Source of the DNA: Prevotella sp.
GTDB lineage: Bacteria > Bacteroidota > Bacteroidia > Bacteroidales > Bacteroidaceae
Direction of reading: 5' to 3'
DNA: 64,000 nt
Assembly: GCA_024682415.1 (NCBI GenBank)
Contig: JAIKZG010000032.1
Location: forward strand, 62,001 to 126,000
In this document: positions 1 through 8,970 of the stretch, piece by piece
How positions within the stretch are numbered: the first letter of the stretch is position 1
How the letters are laid out: every line of letters starts with the position of its first letter
Notes under the pieces: model-generated
Told to the model about the DNA's origin: nothing
The model's input: the letters and a program-made list of their open reading frames with translations, nothing else
Database searches by the model: none
Position numbers and translations under genes: made by a program

Positions 1-1704
1 GGTATGTATCACGACTTCGTGGTGTGGTTTCCTAAGAGCATGTCGATAGTGCTTGGCACTTCGCTCGTTGTTGCCCTTCTGCTCGTGCCTTATCTTCAAT
101 ATGTAATAGTGAAGAAAGGACTTAAAAAGGACGCAAACAGCAAGAAGACGCTGCTCGACTATGTGCAGGGCTATTACGACAAAGCCATTACAAAGTGCTT
201 CGCCCATCCTTACGCCACTCTCAGCGTTGGACTTGTTTCCATCGTGCTTGGCGTAGTTTGGCTGGCGCATCTTCCGCAGCAGCTTATGCCACGCGCTGAG
301 CGCAACCAGTTTGCGGTAGAAATATATATGCCAGAGGGCACAGCATTGGAACAGACGGCAGCAGTGGCTGACTCTCTGCGCGACATAATGAAGAAAGACG
401 AGCGAGTGAAGAATATCACAACATTCTACGGCTCTGGCTCGCCACGATTCCAGACAGCATACGCCCCACAATTGGGCGGCAGCAATTTCGCGCAGTTTAT
501 CGTAAACACCGAAAACGATGAAGCTACACAGGCTCTGCTCGACGATTACACCGACAAATACGCCCACTATTTCAAAGAGGCGAAAGTGAGGTTTAAGCAG
601 TTGGAATACAACGACGCTACAGTGCCTGTAGAGGTAAGAGTGCAGGGCGAGAACTTAGCCGACCTCAATGAGACTGCCGACACCATAATGAAGCTGATGC
701 GCAAGGATGGTGACTTCCGCCTCGTGAGAAGCAGCAGCGACGGCACATTGCCTGCCATTAATGTAGCACTCGACGCTGATGAAGCTTCGCGCCTCGGCAT
801 TTCAGCCACAACGATGAGCCTTAATCTCGCCACACGCTTCGGCGACGGCATTCCTCTCACCTCGGTATGGGAAAACGACGACGAGATTAACATTGTGCTG
901 AAAGAGCATACGAGCGGCAGCCAGAGTATCGACGAGTTTGAGAATGCCAACGTGAGCGGAATGCTTCCGGGCATGAATGTGCCTATGCGACAGACGGCAA
1001 GTTTGAAGCCGGTATGGCAGACAGCTACAATCACCCGATACAACGGTGTGAGAACGGTTGCCATAATGAGCGACATCGCGCGCGGAGTAAACATGAACAA
1101 AGCTATCGACAAGGCTATAAAGATATATGAAAGCGTGCCACATAAGAAAGGCGTTTCCATAAATATAGCCGGTCAGAGAGAAAAAGACAAGGCTGTAGAG
1201 CCACAGATCGCTGTAGGACTTGTGATAGCGGTGGTTATCATCTTCGTGATTCTGCTGTTCCATTTCCGCAACATCAATCGCGCTCTGCTCATCTTCCTTT
1301 CTCTTGCGTTTGCTTTGCCGGGCATGGTTCTCGGTATCGGCGTTATGGGGCAGGAATTGAGCATAACGAGTATTCTTGGCGTTATCTCGCTTATGGGTAT
1401 CATTTCCCGATGCGGAATTATCATGGTGGATTACGCTGAGGAACTTAGGAATAAACATCATCTTACGGCAAAGCACGCTGCCCTTGAAGCTGCCAAGCGT
1501 CGTATGCGCCCTATATCCCTTACGTCGGCTGCGGCGTCTATGGGCGTTATCTCAATGGTGATAAGCAACAACCCTATGTGGGGACCTATGGGCTGCACGG
1601 TGTTCTTCGGCTCTATCTTCACTATGTTCTACATCGTAACGATGATACCTGTGGGCTATTGGTTGCTTGCACGTAACACAAAGAGTTTGAAATTCAAGAA
1701 ATAG
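1..1704 (+). CDS. RND-family efflux transporter, C-terminal part (partial)
   Basis: The frame is open from base 1, so the gene starts outside the window and only about 567 C-terminal residues are seen; full RND pumps of the HAE1/AcrB type have about 1,020-1,050. Visible are a hydrophobic segment near the start, a second near residue 75 (the large periplasmic loop follows, with PQQLMPRAERNQF typical of the second porter half), and from about residue 400 to the end the cluster of membrane helices with the GISR..G..MVDYAEE region. It should be the inner-membrane, proton-driven pump of a tripartite exporter. The TolC-like gene 24 bp downstream supports this; the periplasmic adaptor is expected upstream of the window. 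The substrate cannot be told from sequence. Confidence 0.93.
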   Translation, partial: GMYHDFVVWFPKSMSIVLGTSLVVALLLVPYLQYVIVKKGLKKDANSKKTLLDYVQGYYDKAITKCFAHPYATLSVGLVSIVLGVVWLAHLPQQLMPRAERNQFAVEIYMPEGTALEQTAAVADSLRDIMKKDERVKNITTFYGSGSPRFQTAYAPQLGGSNFAQFIVNTENDEATQALLDDYTDKYAHYFKEAKVRFKQLEYNDATVPVEVRVQGENLADLNETADTIMKLMRKDGDFRLVRSSSDGTLPAINVALDADEASRLGISATTMSLNLATRFGDGIPLTSVWENDDEINIVLKEHTSGSQSIDEFENANVSGMLPGMNVPMRQTASLKPVWQTATITRYNGVRTVAIMSDIARGVNMNKAIDKAIKIYESVPHKKGVSINIAGQREKDKAVEPQIAVGLVIAVVIIFVILLFHFRNINRALLIFLSLAFALPGMVLGIGVMGQELSITSILGVISLMGIISRCGIIMVDYAEELRNKHHLTAKHAALEAAKRRMRPISLTSAAASMGVISMVISNNPMWGPMGCTVFFGSIFTMFYIVTMIPVGYWLLARNTKSLKFKK

Positions 1705-1728
1705 ACAAATTACATTCTTTTGCTTATT

Positions 1729-3084
1729 ATGAATAAGAACAGAAATATATTAATCCTGATGTGCGCCATTTTGATGGGTGGCGCACATCCATCTTTCGCT
1801 CAGCAGCATTTGTTTACGCTTGATGAGTGCCGACAGATGGCGTTGCAAAACAACATTAAGGTGCGCAATCAGAAGTTGAGCATAGAGCAGGCTGGCGAAA
1901 CAGAAAAGGAGATGCGCGCGAAGTATCTCCCCACGGTTAAGGCAGGCGCGGGATATTTCCACGCCGACAGGGACATAGTAAAGGCTTCGCTCGACGGCAA
2001 ACAGATAAATCAGCTTGGCAATATGGCTACGGCTATGGGCATTGACGCTGTGGCTCTTTCGGGCATTCCCACGAGCCTTACGCTTCTCGACCACGGACTT
2101 CTTTCGGGAGTAATGGCTATGCTTCCTGTCTATGCAGGCGGACAAATTCACAATGCCAACAAACTCGCAAAGGTAAATTCAGAAGTGCAGAATCTCATAA
2201 TGCGACAGACCACGGACGAGATAATTCAGACTACGGAGTCTTACTTTTATCAGCTTTCAAAACTTTATGAAAATCAGCATACTATAATCACAGCGCAGAA
2301 GCAGGTTTCTTCCATAGAAAAGGACGCTGAACTGGCTGTGAAAGTGGGCGTAAAGCTGAAAGGCGATTTGCTGAGCGTGAAGTTAAGAAAGGATGAGTTA
2401 AGCTCCGATAGCCTGAAACTCGAAAACGGCATCGCTCTTTGCCGTCTTGTGCTTGCGCAGTATGTGGGAGCTGAAGATGTGAAAGCGTTCGACATCGTGC
2501 GTTCTTTCAATGAAAACATTCGTCCTGCCACGGATTACCTCGTAAATTTCAACGACGCTCTCAGCAATCGCGCCGAGGCAGCATTGCTTGATAAGAACGT
2601 AGCGGCAGCCAGTTTGCAGACCAAGCTGAAACGTGGAGCAATGCTCCCTACTCTTGCGGTGGGCGCGGCTGGCACTTATTACAATTTCGACAAGGGGCGT
2701 GCCAACATTATGGGTATGGCTACGCTTTCTATTCCTATCAGTGCGTGGTGGAGCGATAACAAAGGAGTGAAGAAAGCTCGCCTGGCAGAACAGCAGGCTA
2801 TGCAGACACGAACAGACAACAGGCAGAAACTTCTGATTCAGATGCAGAGCGCATACAACGATTTGGATAATGCTTACAAGCAAACCCTTATCGCGCGCCA
2901 GAGCGTAACCACGAGCGAGGAAAATCTCCGATTAAATCAGAATTACTATCGCGCAGGCAGCTCAACGATGACCGATCTGCTTAACGCTCAAACATCTAAT
3001 CGCATGGCAAACAACAAACTTGCGGAAGCAAAAGCCGACTATATGCTTGCGCTTACAAAATACCTGAAAGCAATAGGCAAATAA
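1729..3084 (+). CDS. TolC-family outer membrane efflux protein
   Basis: 451 residues with a clear Sec signal peptide (MNKNRNILILMCAILMGG then a cut near AFAQQ-like HPSFAQQ) and two long amphipathic helical repeats of the OEP/TolC fold; LTLDECRQMALQNN-like text (FTLDECRQMALQNNIKV) at the mature N-terminus and the second-half motif LNQNYYRAGSSTMTDLLNAQ are typical. It forms the outer-membrane and periplasmic channel for the RND pump just upstream and is surely in the same operon (24 bp gap). I chose the ATG at 1729; an in-frame TTG at 1720 would only add three residues before the signal peptide. Confidence 0.93.
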   Translation: MNKNRNILILMCAILMGGAHPSFAQQHLFTLDECRQMALQNNIKVRNQKLSIEQAGETEKEMRAKYLPTVKAGAGYFHADRDIVKASLDGKQINQLGNMATAMGIDAVALSGIPTSLTLLDHGLLSGVMAMLPVYAGGQIHNANKLAKVNSEVQNLIMRQTTDEIIQTTESYFYQLSKLYENQHTIITAQKQVSSIEKDAELAVKVGVKLKGDLLSVKLRKDELSSDSLKLENGIALCRLVLAQYVGAEDVKAFDIVRSFNENIRPATDYLVNFNDALSNRAEAALLDKNVAAASLQTKLKRGAMLPTLAVGAAGTYYNFDKGRANIMGMATLSIPISAWWSDNKGVKKARLAEQQAMQTRTDNRQKLLIQMQSAYNDLDNAYKQTLIARQSVTTSEENLRLNQNYYRAGSSTMTDLLNAQTSNRMANNKLAEAKADYMLALTKYLKAIGK

Positions 3085-3110
3085 CACGACATACTTTAGC
3101 TTTTTAAATA

Positions 3111-3178
3111 AAATCCCCCAGAAAGTCTTTTCTAACACACAGGATAACATTTCATCACATGGCTTTCGGGGGATTTTT
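3111..3178 (+). terminator. Rho-independent terminator after the TolC gene
   Basis: Arms 3111-3125 and 3163-3176 (AAATCCCCC..GAAAG against CTTTC.GGGGGATTT) enclose a 37-nt loop and are followed by a T run at 3174-3178. It ends the efflux operon. Confidence 0.8.
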
Positions 3179-3212
3179 AATTACTTAGACAGCAATTAGT
3201 TACAAATAAAAA

Positions 3213-3563
3213 TGTAAATTAAAGTGTTTTGATGAAAATTCAAAGTGAAATGTAAATAAAAACGTTTTGATGAAACGACACTACCCTATTTTGTAAAACA
3301 AAACGTTTTGAAAATCTGAATGGTCATGATTTTGTAAATAAAAGCGTTTTTATTTTTTGAAACAATGATTTTTTGTAAATAAAAACGTTTTGAAAATCAA
3401 AACAGCTCTTGAAATGTAAATAAATCCGTTTTTTTTTGGAAAACGACACCTGTTTCTCAAAAAAAAACGGATTTATTTACAAAATTGCAACCGATCGTTT
3501 CATCAAAACGTTTTTATTTACAAATCACTATCTTCACTTTATCAAAATGCTTTTTTGAAATCA
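3213..3563. repeat. Array of palindromes at exactly 41-bp pitch
   Basis: An AT-rich convergent intergenic region is filled with a 20-bp repeat, TGTAAATAAAAACGTTTTGA or variants, alternating with about 21 bp of variable sequence. Plus-oriented copies start at 3213, 3251, 3292, 3333, 3374 and 3415; inverted copies end at 3481 and 3522, with a decayed one near 3563. Measured at the centre of the palindromic core AAAACGTTTT, copies lie at 3263.5, 3304.5, 3345.5, 3386.5, 3427.5, 3468.5 and 3509.5, a constant 41 bp that is kept through the change of orientation. 3415-3436 and 3460-3481 form a perfect 22-bp hairpin; 3251-3278 and 3495-3522 form a further 28-bp inverted repeat. No gene is visible here. 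Confidence 0.85.
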
Positions 3564-3627
3564 AATTAGTAATTTTATAAGCGATGAACAAGATTGATTA
3601 CTATCTCAATCGCCTTAAAACGAATTA

Positions 3628-4308
3628 TTATCGCGCTAAGGCGGAAGCGCAGAAAGTAATTGCTTTGGCAAGGCGTAGATCGTAATCGGTGAAATGGTCG
3701 CCAGGGTTAAGCTCAAACGTGGAGCGAAGACCGAGCGAGAGATAATGCTCATTTATCTGGCGCATGATACTTTCCGTAAGCTGAAGCTGAGGTTTCTTGC
3801 TCTTTGTTTCCATATCGCCCAATGAGAGATAAACGGCTTCGGGGCGACGCATGAAATCATTTCCAAGCACGAAATCAAGAAAGCGAGGAAACCACACGGA
3901 AGCCGAACCGGAAGCTATGGCAGAGAAGTAATCACACTTATAAGCGGAATAGATGGCGAAAAGTCCGCCGAGAGAATATCCGGCGATGATGCGCTTCCCG
4001 TCGGGACACAACGGCAAAATCTTCTCGCCTATCCATGCAAGATGTTCGTCGGCTCTGCCCTCAAAATTGTCGCGACGGGTGACGATGCGGTCGGCATGCC
4101 ACGGAGTGAGCATTGCGTCCCACTTCAATCCCGAAATGAGCACGAGATTTATGTCGGGGCAACGCAATTCTTCGCAGAAATGCCATATCTTGCGCCATTC
4201 GTCGTTGATGCTGTTGCATATCACGGTAATATGAGAGGGAGTTTCGGCAGGCGTGATGATGATTACGCTCTTGCCGTCTATATTCTGTTGGGTAACGTTT
4301 GGATTCAT
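3628..4308 (-). CDS. Alpha/beta-hydrolase, esterase D / PF00756-like
   Basis: 226 residues without a signal peptide, so probably cytoplasmic. The nucleophile elbow is G110-Y-S112-L-G-G, and H205 in PGDHFTD near the C-terminus fits the catalytic histidine. The size and the GYSLGG followed by a small-residue stretch match the putative-esterase family (Fes/IroE/EstD-like). The substrate is unknown. It stands alone, convergent to the efflux operon and facing away from the SRP RNA gene. Confidence 0.75.
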   Translation of the reverse strand: MNPNVTQQNIDGKSVIIITPAETPSHITVICNSINDEWRKIWHFCEELRCPDINLVLISGLKWDAMLTPWHADRIVTRRDNFEGRADEHLAWIGEKILPLCPDGKRIIAGYSLGGLFAIYSAYKCDYFSAIASGSASVWFPRFLDFVLGNDFMRRPEAVYLSLGDMETKSKKPQLQLTESIMRQINEHYLSLGLRSTFELNPGDHFTDYDLRLAKAITFCASALAR

Positions 4309-4411
4309 GATGAGTATATTATATATGTACGCGCGAGGAAACCGTTCGCGAACGCAAAATTAAGCCTTTGCCACGAAATATGAAAAATATTAGAAAAATA
4401 ATTGCGTTTTA

Positions 4412-4443
4412 TTTGCGAGAACGGAAAGAAAACATTACCTTTG
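4412..4443 (+). promoter_or_regulatory. Bacteroidetes promoter of the SRP RNA
   Basis: TTTG at 4412-4415 and TACCTTTG at 4436-4443 with a 20-nt spacer; the RNA start would lie about 20 nt before the mature SRP RNA 5' end. It probably also transcribes the tRNA-Thr behind it. Confidence 0.85.
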
Positions 4444-4463
4444 CACTCGCAAAAAAGCAATAC

Positions 4464-4560
4464 GGGTAAGTCTCGTACGGTCAGCTCCCTTCGAATCCCC
4501 CCAGGACGGGAACGTAGCAAGGGTAGTTGGTTGTAGCGACGCGATACGAATAGCTTGCCC
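4464..4560 (+). ncRNA. ffs: Signal recognition particle RNA, bacterial small type (4.5S-like)
   Basis: The RNA that binds Ffh and FtsY for cotranslational membrane targeting. The diagnostic apical part is present: CAGG-ACG-GGAA-CGT-AGCA at about 4501-4521, that is the symmetric internal loop and the GGAA tetraloop on a 3-bp stem. The ends pair as GGGTAAG (4464-4470) with CTTGCCC (4554-4560), so the molecule is a ~97-nt single hairpin, normal for Bacteroidetes. Only 5 nt separate it from the tRNA downstream. Confidence 0.9.
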
Positions 4561-4565
4561 ACCCC

Positions 4566-4639
4566 GCCTCTTTAGCTCAGTTGGCCAGAGCACGTGATTT
4601 GTAATCTCGGGGTCGTTGGTTCGAATCCGACAAGAGGCT
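4566..4639 (+). tRNA. tRNA-Thr (anticodon TGT)
   Basis: 74 nt without encoded CCA. Acceptor arm GCCTCTT/AAGAGGC, D-arm GCTC/GAGC, anticodon loop TTTGTAA giving TGT (reads ACA, threonine), five-base variable loop and T-arm GTTGG/CCGAC around TTCGAAT. The anticodon stem CGTGA/TCTCG holds one T-T mismatch in its middle. Confidence 0.93.
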
Positions 4640-4703
4640 CAAACATTAAAACAACCAGATAGCACTAACGATGATTTTCGCATTACGCGAGATTCATCGT
4701 TTT

Positions 4704-4734
4704 TTTGTTTTCAACATTAATTGTGCTATCTTTG
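4704..4734 (+). promoter_or_regulatory. Promoter of the FAD oxidoreductase gene
   Basis: TTTG at 4704-4707, 19-nt spacer, TATCTTTG at 4727-4734. It lies inside the longer open frame that begins at 4671 and so argues for the start at 4755. Confidence 0.8.
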
Positions 4735-4754
4735 CAGAAATAAATCAGAACAAA

Positions 4755-6347
4755 ATGATAAACGAATATCAACTAAGGATTTTGCCACAGCAAGCATACA
4801 GCGAGCAAAGCATAATAGACTATATCGCGAAAGATAAAGGTATCGACGCGCGCACGATAAAACACGTGAAAGTGTTGAAACGCAGCATCGATGCCCGACA
4901 GCGCAATATATATGTAAACCTCACGGTGAACGCTTACATAAATGAGTTTCCACAGGAGGAAGATTATGTGAAGACGGAATACCCCAGCGTGGAAGGCAAA
5001 CCTCAGGTGGTAGTCGTAGGCGAAGGGCCTGGCGGACTTTTCGCTGCCCTAAAGCTTATTGAGCTTGGTCTGCGCCCCGTAATCGTGGAGAGAGGAAAAG
5101 ACGTGAGAGAGAGAAAGAAAGACCTCTCTAAGATCACGAAGACTCAGAAGGTGGACTGCGAAAGCAACTACAGCTTTGGTGAAGGCGGCGCGGGAGCTTA
5201 TTCCGACGGCAAGCTATACACTCGCTCTAAGAAACGTGGCAACGTGGATAAGATTTTGAACGTGTTCTGCCAGCACGGAGCATCAACTTCTATCTTGTCT
5301 GACGCTCACCCCCACATCGGCACAGACAAGTTGCCGAGGGTGATAGAAAATATGCGCAACACTATTCTGAAATGTGGCGGAGAGGTGCATTTCATGACAA
5401 AGATGACAAGCCTTATCATAAATGGCGACACTGTGGAGGGAATTAGAGCCGTGGATTTGCAGTCGGGCGAGGAAAAGACATTCCGTGGCCCTGTGATTCT
5501 GGCTACAGGTCACAGCGCAAGAGATGTGTATCGCTATTTGGCTAACGACGGCATAGAAATCGAGGCTAAGGGTCTGGCTGTAGGCGTAAGATTGGAGCAC
5601 CCATCAATGCTTATCGACCAGATACAATATCATAATAAGAACGGCCGAGGAAAATATCTCCCTGCTGCCGAATACAGAATGGTGACACAGGTAGACGGAC
5701 GTGGCGTTTACTCTTTCTGTATGTGCCCTGGTGGATTTGTAGTGCCTGCTGCGACAGACAATGAGCAGATTGTGGTAAACGGCATGAGCCCAAGCAACCG
5801 TGGCACGAAATGGAGCAACAGCGGAATGGTGGTGGAACTGCATCCGGAAGATATAAATGGTCTTGCCCTCGGAGAGCCTACCGACGAGAATGATCCTCTC
5901 TGCATGATGAAGATGCAAGAACAATTAGAGAAAATGTGCTGGCAGCAAGGCAACATGAAGCAGACGGCACCTGCTCAGAGAATGTCTGATTTCGTAAACA
6001 ATCGCCTGAGCTATGATTTGCCGGAAAGCTCTTACGCTCCGGGATTGATAAGCAGTCCGTTGCATTTTTGGATGCCTCGCCCTATCGTAACGCGTTTGCA
6101 GCAAGGATTTAAGAATTTCGGAAAGGCACATCACGGCTTCCTCACCAATGAGGCTTGCCTAATTGCTATCGAGACGCGCACTTCTTCGCCAGTAAGAATT
6201 TTGCGCGACAACGAAACATTGCAGCATGTGCGTATAAACGGATTGTTCCCTTGCGGTGAAGGCGCGGGATATGCCGGAGGAATTGTTTCGGCAGGCGTGG
6301 ATGGCGAGCGATGCGCAGAAATGTGTGCCCAATATATTAATAAGTAA
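4755..6347 (+). CDS. FAD-dependent dehydrogenase, COG2509-like
   Basis: 530 residues. An N-terminal domain of about 80 residues precedes a Rossmann dinucleotide fold with VVVVGEGPGG (G89-x-G91-x-x-G94) and, some 25 residues on, the acidic strand end VIVERG for the FAD ribose. ATGHSARD in mid-protein and the C-terminal GLFPCGEGAGYAGGIVSAGVDG are typical of this family of uncharacterised flavoproteins. It is probably cytoplasmic; the substrate is unknown. The frame is open from 4671, but the promoter at 4704-4734 and homology favour the ATG at 4755. It is followed after 3 bp by the phosphopantetheinyl transferase gene, hence one operon. Confidence 0.88.
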   Translation: MINEYQLRILPQQAYSEQSIIDYIAKDKGIDARTIKHVKVLKRSIDARQRNIYVNLTVNAYINEFPQEEDYVKTEYPSVEGKPQVVVVGEGPGGLFAALKLIELGLRPVIVERGKDVRERKKDLSKITKTQKVDCESNYSFGEGGAGAYSDGKLYTRSKKRGNVDKILNVFCQHGASTSILSDAHPHIGTDKLPRVIENMRNTILKCGGEVHFMTKMTSLIINGDTVEGIRAVDLQSGEEKTFRGPVILATGHSARDVYRYLANDGIEIEAKGLAVGVRLEHPSMLIDQIQYHNKNGRGKYLPAAEYRMVTQVDGRGVYSFCMCPGGFVVPAATDNEQIVVNGMSPSNRGTKWSNSGMVVELHPEDINGLALGEPTDENDPLCMMKMQEQLEKMCWQQGNMKQTAPAQRMSDFVNNRLSYDLPESSYAPGLISSPLHFWMPRPIVTRLQQGFKNFGKAHHGFLTNEACLIAIETRTSSPVRILRDNETLQHVRINGLFPCGEGAGYAGGIVSAGVDGERCAEMCAQYINK

Positions 6348-6350
6348 GCA

Positions 6351-6971
6351 ATGCCTTTAATATCAATAGAAAAGATAAGCGACAAGGCACGTCTTGGAAT
6401 GTGGCAAATGGAGTCTTCGCCCGAAAAACTCCTTGAAAATAACGACTGCCTGAAAGCATACGCGCAAGACGTGGCAAACTATAAGAGCACGACTCGCAAG
6501 ATGGAATATCTTGCCGAGCGTGCTTTGCTTCATGCCCTCTTCCCTACCGACACGCCAAAGATAACACACAACGAGGACGGAAAGCCACTGCTCACCAACC
6601 AACACGCCATAAGCATAAGCCACACGAGAGGATTTGTGGTGATAATGACAGCCCCCGAGGGAAGACTTGGCGTAGACATAGAATACAGGAGCGACAGAGT
6701 GAACAAAATAGCCGACAAATTCATAAGAAAAGATGAACATGCCGACACCACAGAAGAAAGATTGACTATCTGGAGCGCGAAAGAGACTACTTATAAATAT
6801 TTCTCCGAACAAAATCTGGAATATTACGACATGAAGACAGAGCCGTTCACGGCTACAGAAAAGGGTTTCCTCGAAATGCGTAATTTGAAAAGTGGAGGTA
6901 GCATTTGTGTTAATTTTGTAATAACAAGTAGGTATCTTTTGACCTTTGCGAGTGAAGAAATGAAAAAATAG
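6351..6971 (+). CDS. 4'-phosphopantetheinyl transferase superfamily protein
   Basis: 206 residues of the Sfp/AcpT type. The magnesium- and CoA-binding signatures are present: SISHT at 88-92, GVDIE at 107-111 (D109, E111) and WSAKETTYK at 141-149 (E145, K149). Such enzymes move the phosphopantetheine arm of CoA to a carrier protein serine. No PKS or NRPS genes are near, so the partner may be fatty-acid ACP or an unseen carrier protein. It lies 3 bp behind the flavoprotein gene. Confidence 0.85.
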   Translation: MPLISIEKISDKARLGMWQMESSPEKLLENNDCLKAYAQDVANYKSTTRKMEYLAERALLHALFPTDTPKITHNEDGKPLLTNQHAISISHTRGFVVIMTAPEGRLGVDIEYRSDRVNKIADKFIRKDEHADTTEERLTIWSAKETTYKYFSEQNLEYYDMKTEPFTATEKGFLEMRNLKSGGSICVNFVITSRYLLTFASEEMKK

Positions 6972-6981
6972 CATGTTTTAT

Positions 6982-7012
6982 TTTGTCATTTTTCATTTTT
7001 GATTTATCTTTG
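6982..7012 (+). promoter_or_regulatory. Promoter of miaA
   Basis: TTTG at 6982-6985, 19-nt spacer, TATCTTTG at 7005-7012; about 75 nt of leader before the miaA start. Confidence 0.8.
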
Positions 7013-7095
7013 CCAAGGAAAGTTGACTAAAATCAAGTAATTTGATTAGAATCAAACAAAATTTGAAACAAAAATAAAAGAGATTCAATCGAGAC

Positions 7096-8040
7096 ATGAA
7101 AACCGACATGATAACCATACTTGGACCTACAGCCTGTGGAAAAACTTCCACGGCAGCAGCTTTAGCGGCTGACATAAACGGCGAGATTATAAGCGCCGAC
7201 AGTCGGCAGGTTTATCGTGGCATGGACATCGGCACAGGTAAGGATCTCGCGGATTACACAGTAAACGGAAAACACATTCCCTACCACCTCATAGATATAT
7301 GTCCGCCAGGCTCGAAATATAATCTCTTTCAATATCAGCAAGACTTCCATAAAGCCTACGACGACATAACGCAAAGAGGCGTTACGCCTATATTATGCGG
7401 CGGAACAGGACTTTATATAGAATCGGTGTTAAGAGGATATAAACTTTCACCGGTGCCACAAAATCAGGAGCTAAGAGAAAGACTATCGGGAAAGACACTT
7501 GAAGAACTCACATTGATGCTCGAGGAGCTGAAAAAGAAGACAGGCTCGTGTATGCACAACAAATCAGACGTAGACACGGCTCAAAGGGCAATAAGGGCGA
7601 TAGAAATAGAAACCTATAATCTGGAACACCCTACCCCCGAACGAGAACTTCCCCCTGTAGACTCAGTAATAATAGGTATTGACATTCCGCGCGACGAACG
7701 TCGCCGACGCATCACAGCCCGACTGCATGAACGCCTTGAAAAGGAAGACATGGTGGGCGAAATAAAGGGGCTGCTTGAGCAGGGCATTAAGAGTGAAGAC
7801 CTGATATACTACGGACTGGAATATAAATATATTACGGAACACGTTATCGGGAAGACTTCATACGATGAAATGCTCAATGGTCTGGAGATTGCTATCCATC
7901 AGTTTGCCAAACGACAGATGACGTGGTTTAGAGGCATGGAGCGACGTGGATTCACCATCCATTGGATTGATGCCATGCAGCCGATGGAAGACAAAATAAA
8001 AGAAATAAAGAAAATCGCTAATCACAATGACAGAGAATAG
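7096..8040 (+). CDS. miaA: tRNA dimethylallyltransferase
   Basis: 314 residues, full family length. It transfers dimethylallyl to N6 of A37 in tRNAs reading UNN codons. The P-loop GPTACGKT is at residues 10-17, followed by the family signature ISADSRQVYRGMDIGTGK and the C-terminal FAKRQMTWFRG. A second ATG at 7108 is possible as start, but the one at 7096 is kept. The stop overlaps the next gene by 14 bp, so translation is likely coupled. Confidence 0.96.
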   Translation: MKTDMITILGPTACGKTSTAAALAADINGEIISADSRQVYRGMDIGTGKDLADYTVNGKHIPYHLIDICPPGSKYNLFQYQQDFHKAYDDITQRGVTPILCGGTGLYIESVLRGYKLSPVPQNQELRERLSGKTLEELTLMLEELKKKTGSCMHNKSDVDTAQRAIRAIEIETYNLEHPTPERELPPVDSVIIGIDIPRDERRRRITARLHERLEKEDMVGEIKGLLEQGIKSEDLIYYGLEYKYITEHVIGKTSYDEMLNGLEIAIHQFAKRQMTWFRGMERRGFTIHWIDAMQPMEDKIKEIKKIANHNDRE

Positions 8041-8959
8041 ACGTTGGGGCGTGATTTATTGCCCGAAGAGAATCGCTTTATGTCCTAAGAAGCATTTAGA
8101 ACGAATACAGAGAGCCTTTGACAAAGAAGGCATTGCCTACGACTTCGTGCAGAGCGAGAACAGTGGCAGCGTGGACAGGCTCTTTAAGATGATGATAAAC
8201 AATGGATACAAGACCATCGTTATCATCGGCGGCGACTCGGCTTTAAATGACGCTATTAACTGCCTGATGCAGACCGATTCTACTCTGAGAGATACCATAA
8301 GCCTTGGAATAATTCCTAATGGAGTGATGAACGATTTCGCCCATTTTTGGAATATGCGTGAGGGTGATTATGAAAAAACGATAAGCGGACTCAAGAAACA
8401 TCGCGTGCGCCGAATAGACCTCGGCTGCATAAGATACAAAAACAAACACGATGAAAGCTGTCGCCGATATTTTGCCAACTGCATTAACATCGGACTGATA
8501 GCGGTAATCATGAACCTGCGCCGACAGACAAGGCATTTGCTCGGACTGCGCTCTCTTTCATTCCTTTTCTCGTTTATTCTGCTGATTTTTCAGCGCATGG
8601 ACTACAAAATGCACCTGAAAATAAACAGCGACGAGATAAAAAGAAGGATAATGACCATCTGCATAGGCTCATGCACTGGCTACGGACAGACTCCGAACGC
8701 TGTGCCTTACAATGGCGAGCTTGACGTGACTCTGGTGAAAAATCCGGGAATAACACAGCTGCTTGAGGGCATTTATCTCTTTTTGAGAGGAAAGATTCTG
8801 AATCACCATAACGTAGCCCCCTACCGCACAAGAAAAGTTGAGGTGATTTCCACCGAAAACGCTTTGGTAGGAATAGACGGCAGACTGATGCACACTCCGA
8901 AAGGAGGATTCACGATAACAGTGGAACAGGAGGTGATTAATTTCCTTATCCCTGATTAA
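8027..8959 (+). CDS. Diacylglycerol/lipid kinase-like protein (YegS/BmrU type)
   Basis: 310 residues. The nucleotide-binding GGDG-type motif reads IGGDSALNDAIN (about residues 65-76), then GIIPNGVMNDFAHFW corresponds to the GTGNDFAR region and NGELDVTLV to the C-terminal DG.LDV motif. The fourth motif residue is Ser, not Gly, so the phosphate loop is modified, which may be normal for the Bacteroidetes branch. It probably phosphorylates a lipid or sphingoid base at the inner membrane; that is inference. It overlaps miaA by 14 bp. Confidence 0.75.
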   Translation: MTENRRWGVIYCPKRIALCPKKHLERIQRAFDKEGIAYDFVQSENSGSVDRLFKMMINNGYKTIVIIGGDSALNDAINCLMQTDSTLRDTISLGIIPNGVMNDFAHFWNMREGDYEKTISGLKKHRVRRIDLGCIRYKNKHDESCRRYFANCINIGLIAVIMNLRRQTRHLLGLRSLSFLFSFILLIFQRMDYKMHLKINSDEIKRRIMTICIGSCTGYGQTPNAVPYNGELDVTLVKNPGITQLLEGIYLFLRGKILNHHNVAPYRTRKVEVISTENALVGIDGRLMHTPKGGFTITVEQEVINFLIPD

Positions 8960-8970
8960 TTGAAAAAGAT

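Noticed and set aside
802..1476. 224-codon minus-strand open frame in the RND gene
   Set aside because: Antisense to a well conserved transporter gene, no family resemblance.
3213..3563. CRISPR array
   Set aside because: The repeated part is only 20 bp, AT-rich and imperfect, it inverts within the array, the total pitch is 41 bp rather than 60-70, and there are no cas genes.
3584..3685. 33-codon plus-strand ORF beginning MNKIDYYLNRLK
   Set aside because: It overlaps the 3' coding end of the esterase gene in antisense, and has no promoter box of the Bacteroidetes type in front.
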